From Prorocentrum cordatum (taxonomy: Eukaryota; Sar; Dinophyceae; Prorocentrales; Prorocentraceae): DNA of 64,000 nucleotides. Location of the stretch: positions 27,501 to 91,500 of the forward strand of contig CAUYUJ010016367.1 in NCBI GenBank assembly GCA_963575745.1, read 5' to 3'. Under the pieces are notes generated by a model, which saw only the letters and a list, made by a program, of their open reading frames with translations, searched no databases and was not told the origin of the DNA. This document shows, in pieces, positions 22,312 through 32,811 of this stretch (its first letter is position 1; the number at the start of each line of letters is the position of its first letter). The translations under genes were made by a program, and so were the position numbers.

Positions 22312-22549
22312 TCAATACCATGATGCGTTGCCTCTCCGAATCATGGCTTTGCCGTTACTTGCTCTTCGATCCTGGCGCTCTCTCCGCACAACGAAGTGCG
22401 GCTCGAGCGCGTCCACCAGGGCCTGGTCCGTCCCCGCTGCCCGAGGCTCGTGCGCGATCCAGCATCGCGTGGCAGGGCCGACCGAGGCACGCAGCGTCTC
22501 CACCAGGGCCGGCAGGCAGTCGAGGATGGCGGGGAACATGAGGTCGCTC
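22312..22549 (-). CDS. Methyltransferase exon 5 block (C-terminal half)
   Basis: Minus strand, preceded by a pyrimidine-rich stretch and ACAG at 22550. It reads 'SDLMFPAILDCLPALVETLR', then 'ASVGPATRCWIAHEPR' and 'ALVDALEPHFVVRRER'. This is the C-terminal pattern of METTL21/Methyltransf_16 enzymes: an Asp after strand 4 ('SDLMF'), a helix with Leu/Pro, the '(Y/H)EPR' strand and the '(F)xVxRRE' strand. It either runs to the TGA at 22314-22312 or splices at a GT after 22359. The duplicated 4.4-kb block begins about 11 bp upstream of this exon, on the intron side. Family members methylate lysines of chaperones, elongation factors and other proteins; the substrate cannot be told. Confidence 0.75.
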
Positions 22550-22649
22550 CTGTCGGCGGCGAGCCCAGGGGGGAAAGGTGAGAGGGGGCAGGCCATCTCA
22601 GAGGGCGGCGGGGCTTCTCAGAAGCCCTCTGGCCTTCTGAGAAGCGGCC

Positions 22650-22992
22650 TCTGGACTCGGAGAACCTCCTCCTCCTTCCTCCTTCCTCCTTCCTCCTTCC
22701 TCCTCCCTCCTCCCTTCCTTCCTCCTCCTCCCTCCTCCATCCTCCTCCTCCTCCCTCCTCCCTTCCTACCCTCCTCCCCCTCCCTCCTCCCTCCTACCTC
22801 CCTCCCCCCTCCTCCATCCTCCCCCTCCTCCATCCTCCCTCCTCCCTCCTCCTCCTCCTCCCCTCCTCCTCTCCCCCTCCCCCCCTCCTCTCTCCTCCCC
22901 TCCTCCTCCTCCGCCTCCGCCTCCTCCGCCTCCGCCTCCTCCCTCCTTTCCTCCTCCATCCTCCTCCTCCTCCTCCTCCTCCTCCTCCTCCC
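22650..22992. repeat. (CTC)n tract
   Basis: Imperfect CTC/CCT tract. Equivalent tract in the other duplicate at 27140-27690, about 200 bp longer. Confidence 0.9.
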
Positions 22993-23406
22993 CTGGGTCC
23001 AGTTTTTCATCCTGGGCCGTTTGTTGACGGCCCCGAGGCCCGGGAAGGGCCCGAGGCCGAAAATTGCGAGAAGCCCCCCGTCGTTGTTTTCTCACAGCGC
23101 GAGGGGGGGCCTGGGCTTGTTCAGTCCCAGCCGCGGTTCTGGGCCTCTGGGGCCTGCTATCGTCGTTGAGGACTTGACGACGTCTGCTGTCCCTCGAGTC
23201 GCGCTGGAGCGGCCGCGATCTGCCCCAACTTGCCCTGGAGATCTCTGGATGTCCCTGGATTCGCCCAGATTCACCTGGGATCTACCTGGACTTCCCTGCA
23301 CCTGCCTGGATCTGTCTGGCCCGGTCCCCACAGGTCGATGGGCGAAGCAGGCGTCCAGGGGCCGTGCAGACCTGGGGCCTGACGGACTGGGGCCTGGGGC
23401 CTAGTC

Positions 23407-23568
23407 TTAAGTCGGGCGTGTCCCCCTACAGGGATATGTTCGACGAAAAACAAAAAATACCAAATAAAACACTCCAAAATGGTCCAGAAATACGCAAGGA
23501 ACAGTCCCCAGACTATTTTATGACTCTATTTGGATACCCCCCCTGTAGAGGGACAGGGCCCAACTGAA
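23407..23568 (+). mobile_element. MITE-A copy (in duplicate 1)
   Basis: Ends TTAAGTCGGGCGTGTCCCCC and CCTGTAGAGGGACAGGGCCC. Flanking octamers GCCTAGTC / GCCCGGTC match at 6 of 8. Confidence 0.85.
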
Positions 23569-23789
23569 GCCCGGTCTCGGGCCCCGCGGGGCCATTGACG
23601 AGGGGCCCGGGGCGAGAGACGCTGCCCCCGGGGCGAACGGTCGGGGCCTCCTCCCGGGGCCTCGCACTGGAAGCGACCACACGGCGTCGGAGGCCTGGGG
23701 CCACGCGGGTGGGGCGGAGGGGGTGGGCCTGCAAGGAAGGCGTGGCGGCCTCTGAGGGGGGCCCGGCGGAGGCTTCGGAAAAGGCTCCT

Positions 23790-24231
23790 CCTCCTCCTCC
23801 TCCTCTTCCTCCTCCTCCTCCCCTCTCCTCCTCTCTCCTCCGCTCTCCTCCGCTCTCCTCCTCTTTCCTCATTCCTCCTCCTCTCTCTTCCTCTCTCCTC
23901 CGTTCTTCTCCTCCTCCTCCTCCTCCTCCTCCTCCTCCTCCTCTCCTCCTCTCCTCTCCTCCTCCTCCTCCTGATCCTCCTCCTCCCTCTCCTCTCCCCA
24001 CTCCTCCTCCTCCTCCTCCTCCTCCTCCGCCTCCATCATTATTCGCCGCCTACCACCTCCTCTCATCCTCCTCTCTCTCCTCTCCTCCTCTCCTCCTAAT
24101 CCGCCTCCTCCTCCTCCTCCTCTTCCTCCTCTTCCTCCTGTTCCTAGTCCTCATTAGTCCGCCTTTCCTCCTTCCCGCCTCCTCTCTCCTCCTTTCCTCA
24201 TTTCTCCTTTCCTCCGTTTCTCATCCTGCTC

Positions 24232-24269
<38 letters not shown>

Positions 24270-24342
24270 ACTGCTCCTGCTCCTGCATGCCTCCCTCCTC
24301 CTCCTCCTCCTCCTCCTCCTCCTCCTCCTCCTCCTCCTTCCT
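23790..24342. repeat. (CTC)n tract with GCT run
   Basis: CTC/TCC tract including a (GCT)n run near 24236-24270. The counterpart in duplicate 2 (28490-28845) lacks the GCT run. Confidence 0.9.
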
Positions 24343-25197
24343 TTCAATAAGCAGAGCTCCTCCCTGTCGCACCACGAGGCGGATCGAAAGGGCGGGCCAA
24401 GCGTTTCGCCTGAGACTTCCCCACCACTTATGACCTTGACGCTCTCGTAATTGCAGATGGAGGGCGAATGGTGTTCAACATGTCGTTCTCGCATTAGCGC
24501 CGCGCATACTCGCTGTTAACAGTCGCAAGTGTTTCACAGCTCGAGGGTGGCTTCATATTTCCTCCTCCTCCTCCTCCTCCTCCTCCTCCTCCTCCCCCAT
24601 TCCTTTCAATAAGCAGAGCTCCTCCCTGTCGCACCACGAGGCGGATCGAAAGGGCGGGCCAAGCGTTTCGCCTGAGACTTCCCCACCACTTATGACCTTG
24701 ACGCTCTCGTAATTGCAGATGGAGGGCGAATGGTGTTCAACATGTCGTTCTCGCATTAGCGCCGCGCATACTCGCTGTTAACAGTCGCAAGTGTTTCACA
24801 GCTCGAGGGTGGCTTCATATTAACATGTGGCTCTCACGTCAGCGCCGCGCACACTCGTCTTGCACATTTGCATGAGTTTCAACGATGTCCATGGTCAACG
24901 TGCCAGAAACACATGTTTTGGAAGGACTCGGGATTGTGAGGGCGCAACAGTTACGTTGATTCGTGGTGTTGAAGTCCCAGGGATGGTGCTCGTGCGCGGT
25001 AATGGATCGTCAAGACGCAACTCTCATGTTAAATCGTGGTGTTGGAATCCCGATGATGGTGTTTTGGTACGCTTCAGGGTCCTCAAACAACGAAACAGTC
25101 CCCTCAATCGAAATGAACCCTTACAGGGGCCTGTGAAGACGGAGCTTGGGGGAGGGTTGATTCCAACATCTCTGATGAATCTTGGGTTTGCACTGGC
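24343..25197 (+). repeat. Family J element, copy 1, with internal duplication
   Basis: Starts ATAAGCAGAGCTCCTCCCTG and ends GATGAATCTTGGGTTTGCAC, then runs into CTC repeat. Its first ~218 bp are present twice (24343-24560 and 24600-24820) around a CTC tract. Holds CTCTCG(C/T)(A/C)TTAGCGCCGCGCA and GTCGCAAGTGTTTCACAG words, also seen in the 55.5-kb copy. Confidence 0.7.
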
Positions 25198-25555
25198 CCT
25201 CCTCTTCCTACTTCCTCATCCGCAGTTCTCCTCTCTCCTCTCTCCTCCCTCCTCTCTTCTCTTCTTTTCGCCTCCTCCTCTCTCCTCTTCTCTTCTCCTC
25301 CTCCTCCTCTCTCCTCCTCTCTCCTCCTCTCTTCTCCTCCTCCTCCTCCTCCTCCTCCTCCTCCTCCTCCTCCTCCCTCCTCCTCTCCTCCTCCTCCTCC
25401 TCCCTCCTCCTCCTCCTCCTCCTCCTCCTCCTCCGCCTCCTCCTCCTCCTCCTCAACCTACTCGCCCTCGTCCTCGTCCTCCTCCTCCTCCTCCTCCTCC
25501 CCCTCCTCCTCCTCCTCCTCCTTCTCCCCCTCTCTCCCACCCCTCCTCCTGCCCC
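25198..25555. repeat. (CTC)n tract
   Basis: CTC/TCC repeat immediately after family J, as in the 29.45-kb and 56.4-kb copies. Confidence 0.9.
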
Positions 25556-25937
25556 TAGCCGTGCTCCTCATGATGTCTCTTCCCCCCCCTTGCAGGGCTC
25601 GCCCCCCTTCCCTCGTGGGGAGGCAGCTGCCCGCCGGGCACCCCCGTGCGTGCAGCAGCGCCCCGAGGGGGGGGGGGGGGGGAGGCCCGACGGCGGGAAC
25701 CCGCGCGGAGAGGCCCCGGGGACCAGAACAGACAGGATCGCCCTGCCTCCTACACCGATATAGTAGAGGAACAAGAACTATGCACATACCCCGATTCTGG
25801 CCAGGCCCATCCTGAGCCCACGATCGGTGCATACGCCCTCCGACCTTGGCCTGGAAGGCATATTCACCCATCCTGGGTCAAGGATCGGCCTTGCCAGGAT
25901 CGGTGCATAGTTCTCTTCGCCCGATATAGATGCCTCC

Positions 25938-26112
25938 TAGGTTCGGCAATGGACAAGCCTCCCTTTAGTAAACCACCCTTTCGGGAAAACGGCTTAGGAC
26001 CGAAACCGACGGACCCGGACCTGCAAAAATGACGGCCGCGACGCCCCCTCGCGAACCGAAAACGGCCAATTCGCTAGTCGGCGTGTCAGGGTAGGAGGTC
26101 TGTCAACCTCCG
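25938..26112 (+). mobile_element. Family C element, copy 2
   Basis: GGCAATGGACAAGCCTCCC at the left, GTAGGAGGTCTGTCAACCTC at the right, with the family interior AGGACCGAAACCGACGGACC. Confidence 0.6.
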
Positions 26113-26149
26113 GTAGATGAGTTCAGAGCAGATGAGGTCAGAGGATCTC

Positions 26150-26320
26150 GCCGCATCGGCGATGCATCGGCGATGCATCGGCCATGCATCGGCTATGCAT
26201 CGGCCATGCATCGGCCATGCACTGGCGGCGTCGGCGATGCATCGGCGACGTCGGCGTGGAGAAAATGAGGCCCCCCATCGAGCCGCATCGCTGATGCATC
26301 GCCGATGCATCGGCGATGCG
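26150..26320. repeat. GCATCGGCGAT minisatellite
   Basis: GATGCATCGGC(C/G)ATGCATCGGC units, self-complementary in part. Repeated at 30357-30520 and briefly at 47455-47495. Confidence 0.8.
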
Positions 26321-26642
26321 GCGCGATCCTCCGACACCATCTACTCCGGCCCCATCCAGGAGGCCTAGACTCCTCCCGTCCTTCCCGTGTCTCTTACTTA
26401 CCCCCGTCCTTCCTCCTATACCTCCCCACTTTCCTGGGGCTCTCAGTGGCTCTAGAAGTGCAGGGCTGTCTTCTGTCTGTGGCTGGGGACACGCGGCCTT
26501 GCCCGCAGACCGCCCGCAGAGGTCTGCTGGGCCGTCAGGCCACAACTGAGCGACGATCAAAACTGTGGTTGTCGAGGGGAGGAAGAGCGGGAGCATGGGG
26601 TAGTAAAGGAACGGAGCATGAGGCACCGCAGGAACGAGGTAC

Positions 26643-26758
26643 CGCCGCCGCCACAAGGTATCAGGATCCAGAATAAGGATGCAGGACCCTTCGGCGTCCA
26701 GGGTGCCACAGATGTAGTGGCAGTGCCCCACCAGATGAGCGACGATCCAAAACGGGTC
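26643..26758 (-). CDS. Candidate exon, possible papain-fold (C39-like) fragment, copy 1
   Basis: Minus strand between an AG (GTAAG, before 26758) and a GT (GTACCT, after 26643), 116 bp. Reads 'PFWIVAHLVGHCHYICGT' then 'LDAEGSCILILDPDTLW'. The His-Tyr strand followed by '(L)ILDP' recalls the His/Asp half of C39-like papain-fold domains, but no Cys half was found. An exact-looking copy is at 30920-31035, so it predates the segmental duplication. Confidence 0.3.
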
Positions 26759-26930
26759 TTACGCGAGATGGCACAGCGACCTTACGCCGCAGCCTCCGCG
26801 GGCCGCCGGCGCGGCAGGCTACGCTTGAAGACGAGGGCGCTTAAGCGCGAGCGAGCACGGGCAGCGTACGCGCCATCGTCGGCGAAGACGACCCACCCCG
26901 TTTTTCTGCATCGCTCAACTGAGCATCGTT

Positions 26931-27050
26931 CATCAGACCCCCATCCCCATGGGCGTGACCTGGTCCCCACTGGCCGATTTGCCCTCCCAGATGGGGATGT
27001 GGGCCCGTTCCTTCGGGCTTCGAGGGGTATGTCCCCGACCAGGGTGCGGC
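26931..27050 (+). mobile_element. Family B element, truncated by the duplication junction
   Basis: Left end GAGCATCGTTCATCAGACCC and interior up to CCCCGACCAGGGTGCGG, then the junction. The full element is in duplicate 2 (31200-31443), showing that the breakpoint lies inside it. Confidence 0.75.
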
Positions 27051-28108
27051 GAGCCCAGGGGGGAAAGGTGAGAGGGGGCAGGCCATCTCAGAGGGCGGCG
27101 GGGCTTCTCAGAAGCCCTCTGGCCTTCTGAGAAGCGGCCTCTGGACTCGGAGAACCTCCTCCTCCTTCCTCCTTCCTCCTTCCTCCTTCCTCCTTCCTCC
27201 TTCCTCCTTCCTCCTTCCTCCTTCCTCCTTCCTCCTTCCTCCCTCCTGCCTCCTGCCTCCTCCCTCCTGCCTCCCTCCCTCCTCCCTCCTCCTCCTCCCT
27301 CCTCCCTCCTCCCTCCCCCTCTCCCCTCCTCCATCCTCCCTCCTCCCTCCTCCTCCTCCCTCTCCTCCTCCTCCCTCCTCCCTCCTCCCTCCCTCCTCCC
27401 TCCTCCTCCTCCTCCTCCCCTCCCCCCCTCCCCCTCCCCCCTCCCCCTCCGCCTCCTCCTCCTCCTCCTCCTCCTCCACCTCCTCCTCCTCCTCCGCCTC
27501 CTCCGCCTCCTCCTCCTCCTCCTCCGCCTCCGCCTCCGCCTCCGCCTCCTCCTCCTCCTCCTCCTCCTCCTCCTCCTCCTCCTCCTCCTCCTCCTCCTCA
27601 TCCTCCTCCTCCTCCTCCTCCTCCTCCTCCTCCTCCTCTCCCCCTCCTCCTCCTCATCCTCCTCCTCCTCCTCCTCTCCTCCTCCTCCCCTGGGACCAAT
27701 TTTTCATCCTGGGCCGTTTGTTGACGGCCCCGAGGCCCGGGAAGGGCCCGCGGAGGCCGATAATTGCGAGAAGCCCCCCGTCGTTGTTTTCTCACAGCGC
27801 GAGGGGGGGGGCCTGGGCTTGTTCAGTCCCAGCCGCGGTTCTGGGCCTCTGGGGCCTGCTATCGTCGTTGAGGACTTGACGACGTCTGCTGTCCCTCGAG
27901 TCGCGCTGGAGCGGCCGCGATCTGCCCCAACTTGCCCTGGAGATCTCTGGATGTCCCTGGCTTCGCCCAGATTCACCTGGGATCTACCTGGACTTCCCTG
28001 CACCTGCCTGGATCTGTCTGGCCCGGTCCCCACAGGTCGATGGGCGAAGCAGGCGTCCAGGGGCCGTGCAGACCTGGGGCCTGACGGACTGGGGCCTGGG
28101 GCCTAGTC

Positions 28109-28270
28109 TTAAGTCGGGCGTGTCCCCCCACAGGGATGCGTTCGACGAAAAACAAAGCATACCAAATAAAATACTCCAAACTGGTCCAGAAATGCGCAAG
28201 GAACAGTCCCCAGACTATTTTGTGACTCTGTTTGGATACCCCCCCTGTAGAGGGACAGGGCCCAACTGAA
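28109..28270 (+). mobile_element. MITE-A copy (in duplicate 2)
   Basis: Counterpart of 23407-23568 with a few substitutions (for example CCCCCACAGGGATGCG for CCCCCTACAGGGATATG). Confidence 0.85.
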
Positions 28271-28860
28271 GCCCGGTCTCGGGCCCCGCGGGGCCATTGA
28301 CGAGGGGCCCGGGGCGAGAGACGCTGCCCCCGGGGCGAACGGTCGGGGCCTCCTCCCGGGGCCTCGCACTGGAAGCGACCACACGGCGTCGGAGGCCTGG
28401 GGCCACGCGGGTGAGGGGCGGAGGGGGTGGGCCTGCAAGGAAGGCGTGGCGGCCTCTGAGGGGGGCCCCGCGGAGGCTTCGGAAAAGGCTCCTCCTCCTC
28501 CTCCTCCTCCTCCTCCTCCTCCTCCTCCTCCTCCTCCTCCTCCTCCTCCTCCTCCCCTCTCCTCCTCCCCTCTCCTCCTCTCTCCTCCGCTCTCCTCCGC
28601 TCTCCTCCTCTTTCCTCATTCCTCCTCCTCTCTCTTCCTCTCTCCTCCGTTCTTCTCCTCCTCCTCCTCCTCCTCCTCCTCTCTCTCCTCCTCTCCTCCT
28701 CCCTCCTCCTCCTCCTCCTTCTCCCCTCCTCCTCCCCTCCTCCTCCCATTCTCCTCCTCCAAAAACCCTCCTCTCTCCTCTCTCTCTCTCTCCTCCTCCT
28801 CCTCCTCCTCCTCCTCCTCCTCCCTCCTGTTCCTAGTCCTCATTATTCCGCATGTCCTCA

Positions 28861-29456
28861 ATAATAAGCAGAGCTCCTCCCTGTCGCACCACGAGGCCGA
28901 TCGAAAGGGCGGGCCAAGCGTTTCGCCCGAGACTTCCCCACCACTTCTGACCTTGACGCTCTCGTAATTGCAGATGGAGGGCGAATGGTGTTCAAAATGT
29001 CGCTCTCGCATTAGCGCCGCGCATACTCGCTGTTAACAGTCGCAAGTGTTTCACAGATCGAGGGTGGCTTCATTTTAAAATGTGGCTCTCACGTCAGCGC
29101 CGCGCACGCTCGTCTGACACAGTTTCAAGAGTTTCAACGATGTCCATGGTCAACGTGCCAGAAACATATGTTTTGGAAGGACTCGGGATTGTGAGGGCGC
29201 AACAGTTACGTTGATTCGTGGTGTTGAAGTCCCAGGGATGGTGCTCGTGCGCGGTAATGGATCGTCAAGACGCAACTCTCATGTTAAATCGTGGTGTTGG
29301 AATCCCGATGATGGTGTTTTGGTACGCTTCAGGGTCCTCAAACAACGAGACAGTCCCCTCAATCGAAATGAACCCTTGCAGGGGCCTGTGAAGACGGAGC
29401 TTTGGGCAGGGTTTATTCCAACATCTCTGATGAATCTTGGGTTTGTTCTGGCCCTC
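28861..29456 (+). repeat. Family J element, copy 2
   Basis: Counterpart of 24600-25197, without the internal duplication, followed again by a CTC tract (29457-29755). Confidence 0.7.
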
Positions 29457-30149
29457 CTCTTCCTACTTCCTCCTCCGCAGTTCTCCTCTCTCCTCTCTCC
29501 TCCCTCCTCTCTTCTCTTCTTTTCGCCTCCTCCTCTCTCCTCTTCTCTTCTCCTCCTCCTCCACTCTCCTCCTCTCTCCTCCTCTCTTCTCCTCCTCCTC
29601 CTCCTTCTTCTCCTCCTCCTCCTCCTCCTCCACCTCCTCGTCCTCGTCCTCGTCCTCCTCCTCCCCTTCCTCCTCCTCCTCCTCCTCCTCCTCTCCTCCT
29701 CCTCCTCCTCCTCCTCCTCCTCCTCCTCCTCCTTCTCCCCCTCTCTCCCACCCCTCCTCCTGCCCCTAGCCGTGCTCCTCATGCTGTCTCTTCCCCCCCC
29801 TTGCAAGGCTCGCCCCCCTTCCCTCGGGGGGAGGCAGCTGCCCGCCGGGCACCTCCGTGCGTGTAGCAGCGCCCCGGGGGGGGGGAGGCCCGACGGCGGG
29901 AACCCGCGCGGAGAGGCCCCGGGGACCAGAACAGACAGGATCGCCCTGCCTCCTACACCGATATAGTAGAGGAGGCACAAGAACTATGCACATACACCGA
30001 TTCTGGCCAGGCCCATCCTGAGCCCACGATCGGTGCATACGCCCTACGACCTTGGCCTGGAAGGCATATTCACCCATCCTGGGTCAAGGATCGGCCTTGC
30101 CAGGATCGGTGCATAGTTCTCTTCGCCCGATATAGATGCCTCCTAGGTT

Positions 30150-30322
30150 CGGCAATGGACAAGCCTCCCTTTAGTAAACCACTCTTTCGGGAAAACGGCT
30201 TAGGACCGAAACCGACGGACCCGGACCTGCAAAAATGACGGCCGCGACGCCCCCTCGCGAACCGAAAACGGCCAATTCGCTAGTCGGCGTGTCAGGGTAG
30301 GAGGTCTGTCAACCTCCGGTAG
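30150..30322 (+). mobile_element. Family C element, copy 3
   Basis: Counterpart of 25938-26112 in duplicate 2. Confidence 0.6.
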
Positions 30323-30356
30323 ATGAGTTCCGAGCAGATGAGGTCAGAGGATCTCG

Positions 30357-30520
30357 CCGCATCGACGATGCATCGGCGATGCATCGGCCATGCATCGGCT
30401 ATGCATCGGCTCGCCATGCACTGGCGGCGTCGGCGATGCATCGGCGACGTCGGCGTGGAGAAAATGAGGCCCCACATCGAGCCGCATCGCTGATGCATCG
30501 CCGATGCATCGGCGATGCTG
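30357..30520. repeat. GCATCGGCGAT minisatellite, duplicate 2
   Basis: Slightly shorter counterpart of 26150-26320. Confidence 0.8.
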
Positions 30521-30919
30521 CGCGATCCTCCGACACCATCTACTCCGACCCATCCAGGAGGCCTAGACTCCTCCCGTCCTTCCCGTGTCCTTACTTACCC
30601 CGTCCTTCCTCCTATACCTTCCCACTCCTGGGGCTCTCAGTGTCTCTAGAAGTGCAGGGCTGTCTTCTGTCTGTGGCCCTGGCGTCCAGACACGTGCGGC
30701 GACTTGCCCGCAGCCGCACCGCCTCAGCTCTAGAAGTGCAGGGCTGTCTTCTGTCTGTGGCTGGGGACACGCGGCCTTGCCCGCAGACCGCCCGCAGAGG
30801 TCTGCTGGGCCGTCAGGCCACAACTGAGCGACGATCAAAACTGTGGTTGTCGAGGGGAGGAAGAGCGGGAGCATGGGGTAGTAAAGGAACGGAGCATGAG
30901 GCACCGCAGGAACGAGGTA

Positions 30920-31035
30920 CCGCCGCCGCCACAAGGTATCAGGATCCAGAATAAGGATGCAGGACCCTTCGGCGTCCAGGGTGCCACAGATGTAGTGGCA
31001 GTGCCCCACCAGATGAGCGACGATCCAAAACGGGT
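30920..31035 (-). CDS. Candidate exon, possible papain-fold fragment, copy 2
   Basis: Same sequence and splice-like borders as 26643-26758. If real exons, an mRNA could contain the block twice, or one copy is silent. Confidence 0.3.
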
Positions 31036-31199
31036 CTTACGCGAGATGGCACAGCGACCTTACGCCGCAGCCTCCGCGGGCCGCCGGCGCGGCAGGCTAC
31101 GCTTGAAGACGAGGGCGCTTAAGCGCGAGCGAGCACGGGCAGCGTACGCGCCATCGTCGGCGAAGACGACCCACCCCGTTTTTCTGCATCGCTCAACTG

Positions 31200-31443
31200 A
31201 GCATCGTTCATCAGACCCCCATCCCCATGGGCGTGACCTGGTCCCCACTGGCCGATTTGCCCTCCCAGATGGGGATGTGGGCCCGTTCCTTCGGGCTTCG
31301 AGGGGTATGTCCCCGACCAGGGTGCGGAGATGGTGGGGGTCTGGACGGGGATGAAAATGGGGATAGGGGTCGGTTAAACGATCCTGAACAACTCGGGTCT
31401 GGACGGGGATGGAAATGGGGATAGGGGTCGGTTAAACGATGCT
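31200..31443 (+). mobile_element. Family B element with duplicated right end
   Basis: Left GCATCGTTCATCAGACCC, right GGGTCGGTTAAACGATGCTG. The last ~57 bp (GTCTGGACGGGGATG..GGGTCGGTTAAACGAT) occur twice in tandem. Confidence 0.75.
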
Positions 31444-32010
31444 GAATGACTCGGGCCTCCGGGGGCTGCTCGGGAGGATTCGGAACGCTCTCGGCGAGGC
31501 GCAGCTGCTGGAGAGCCTCCCGAGGCGGGAACGCCTTTGGGAACAAACTGGACCCTCCGAAGACCTGCGAAGAGCGTCGCAGTCAGACCCTGAGATATCC
31601 GACGTCGCGAACACTTGCAACATCGTTAACAGTGCGGACACCGACGCGAGCATGGCCAGAAGCCGGCCTCGAGAGTAAGGCGAGGACTTGCCTCTGCTTG
31701 TCTTTGGGGTCCCGTCAGGTTGCGTTGACATACCGTGCGGTGACCTCCGAATTCCGAACGACCGCACCTCACGTTGGAGCTGGCTAGGGATCTGAGGTGG
31801 CCCAGCACTGGCTCTGGAGAGCACCATCTTTCTGCTGCATCTCTCAAGCCCGATCGATGCGTGAGGGTCCCAGGGCCCGAAACGAAGAACGCTAGGATCT
31901 CGGGGTCAGAGATCCCGGATTCTGCGCGACCGCCGAGCTCCCCACCACCACATCGAAGAAGCCGGTGTCCGCGTTCGCGGCGCCGCGCACCTGTGAGTGG
32001 AAACGATCAT
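31444..32010. other. No gene recognised
   Basis: Holds a short dispersed word GGCGAGGCGCAGCTGCTGGAG, related to sequences at 32460, 41085 (inverted) and 49935. Minus strand is open in part without family match. Confidence 0.4.
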
Positions 32011-32194
32011 GAGCATCGTTGAACCGATCCCTACCCCCACAGGCGTGGCCCGGGTCCCACTGACCGATCTACCCTCCTAGATGGGGATATAGGTTGTTGC
32101 CGTCGAATTCCGGGCATATCCACCCGGGGTGGTGGGATGGTGGGGATCGGGATGGATATGGAGATGGGGATAGGGATCGATTAAAAGATACTGA
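32011..32194 (+). mobile_element. Family B element, complete
   Basis: GAGCATCGTTGAACCGATCC left, GGGATCGATTAAAAGATACT right, with the shared interior GGCGTGGCCCGGGTCCCACT and GATGGGGATATAGG. Confidence 0.75.
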
Positions 32195-32204
32195 GATACG
32201 CGGG

Positions 32205-32378
32205 TGACCGACTCAGAGGGGGAAACATCGACCAGGAATCGGCAACACGTCTCCGGTAGATCGGCAACGGGCCCCCGACAGCGAATCCGCTCGCTCCTGG
32301 GCGGGTGGGGCTATCGGGCCCCTCATCGGCGATCAAAGGGCGATTGGGGGGCGACGCATCTCCCCCTGCGCCTATCAC
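32205..32378 (+). repeat. Dispersed repeat family L, copy 2
   Basis: Collinear match to 605-775. Confidence 0.5.
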
Positions 32379-32811
32379 CCCGGTGATCCTCGTCGTCCCG
32401 TTTTCCGATCATAACTCGGGTCTCCGGAGGCCTGTCGGGATGTCTGGGACCCCCCGGACGGCGATCGGCGACGCGCAACTGCTGGACCGCATGCTGAGGC
32501 CGGAGGTACCTCCAAGAACCGACGCAAATGTTCGGACGCTGCCCGGACACATTTCCCGTCGCCGGCGAGGCAGAGGCGGCCCGCTCCAGCGTGTGGCAAT
32601 CACTAGTGCGGGGCAACCGGATGGCGAAGTGGCCGGCGTGCAAGAGAGGGAGAATGGAATGGAATGGAATGGAATGGAATGGAATGCCCATGGTGGGAGT
32701 GCACAGCACTGAAAACTAAGAAACCATAGTGGGGAGAGGACACTCAGGAGTTGGGTCGACATGGCCTACCCTGGAGGCCCAGACTAAAATTCGATCCCCG
32801 AGAGCGAGCAG
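32379..32811. other. Region upstream of the LINE ORF
   Basis: No ORF recognised. A short (GGAAT)n run lies at about 32653-32682. The 5' boundary of the element cannot be set from this sequence alone. Confidence 0.4.

Larger units (their letters stand above)
22561..27050 (+). repeat. Tandem segmental duplication, copy 1
   Basis: Starts CGAGCCCAGGGGGGAAAGGT and ends CCCCGACCAGGGTGCGG. Non-microsatellite parts match 27051-31327 almost base for base. GCGG occurs at both breakpoints, a short microhomology. CTC/GGA tracts and small internal duplications account for the length difference. Confidence 0.92.
27051..31327 (+). repeat. Tandem segmental duplication, copy 2
   Basis: Second copy of 22561-27050. 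Differences: longer first CTC tract, one rather than two copies of the family J start, and an extra ~83-bp partial duplication near 30650-30760 around AGAAGTGCAGGGCTGTCTTC. Confidence 0.92.

Noticed and set aside
27880-27910. Tiny exon 'DVVK' in the segmental duplication as the missing middle exon of the methyltransferase
   Set aside because: Reading frame fits, but at about 13 bp and present twice it cannot be distinguished from chance.
32653-32682. (GGAAT)n as centromeric satellite
   Set aside because: Only about six units; chance simple repeat.
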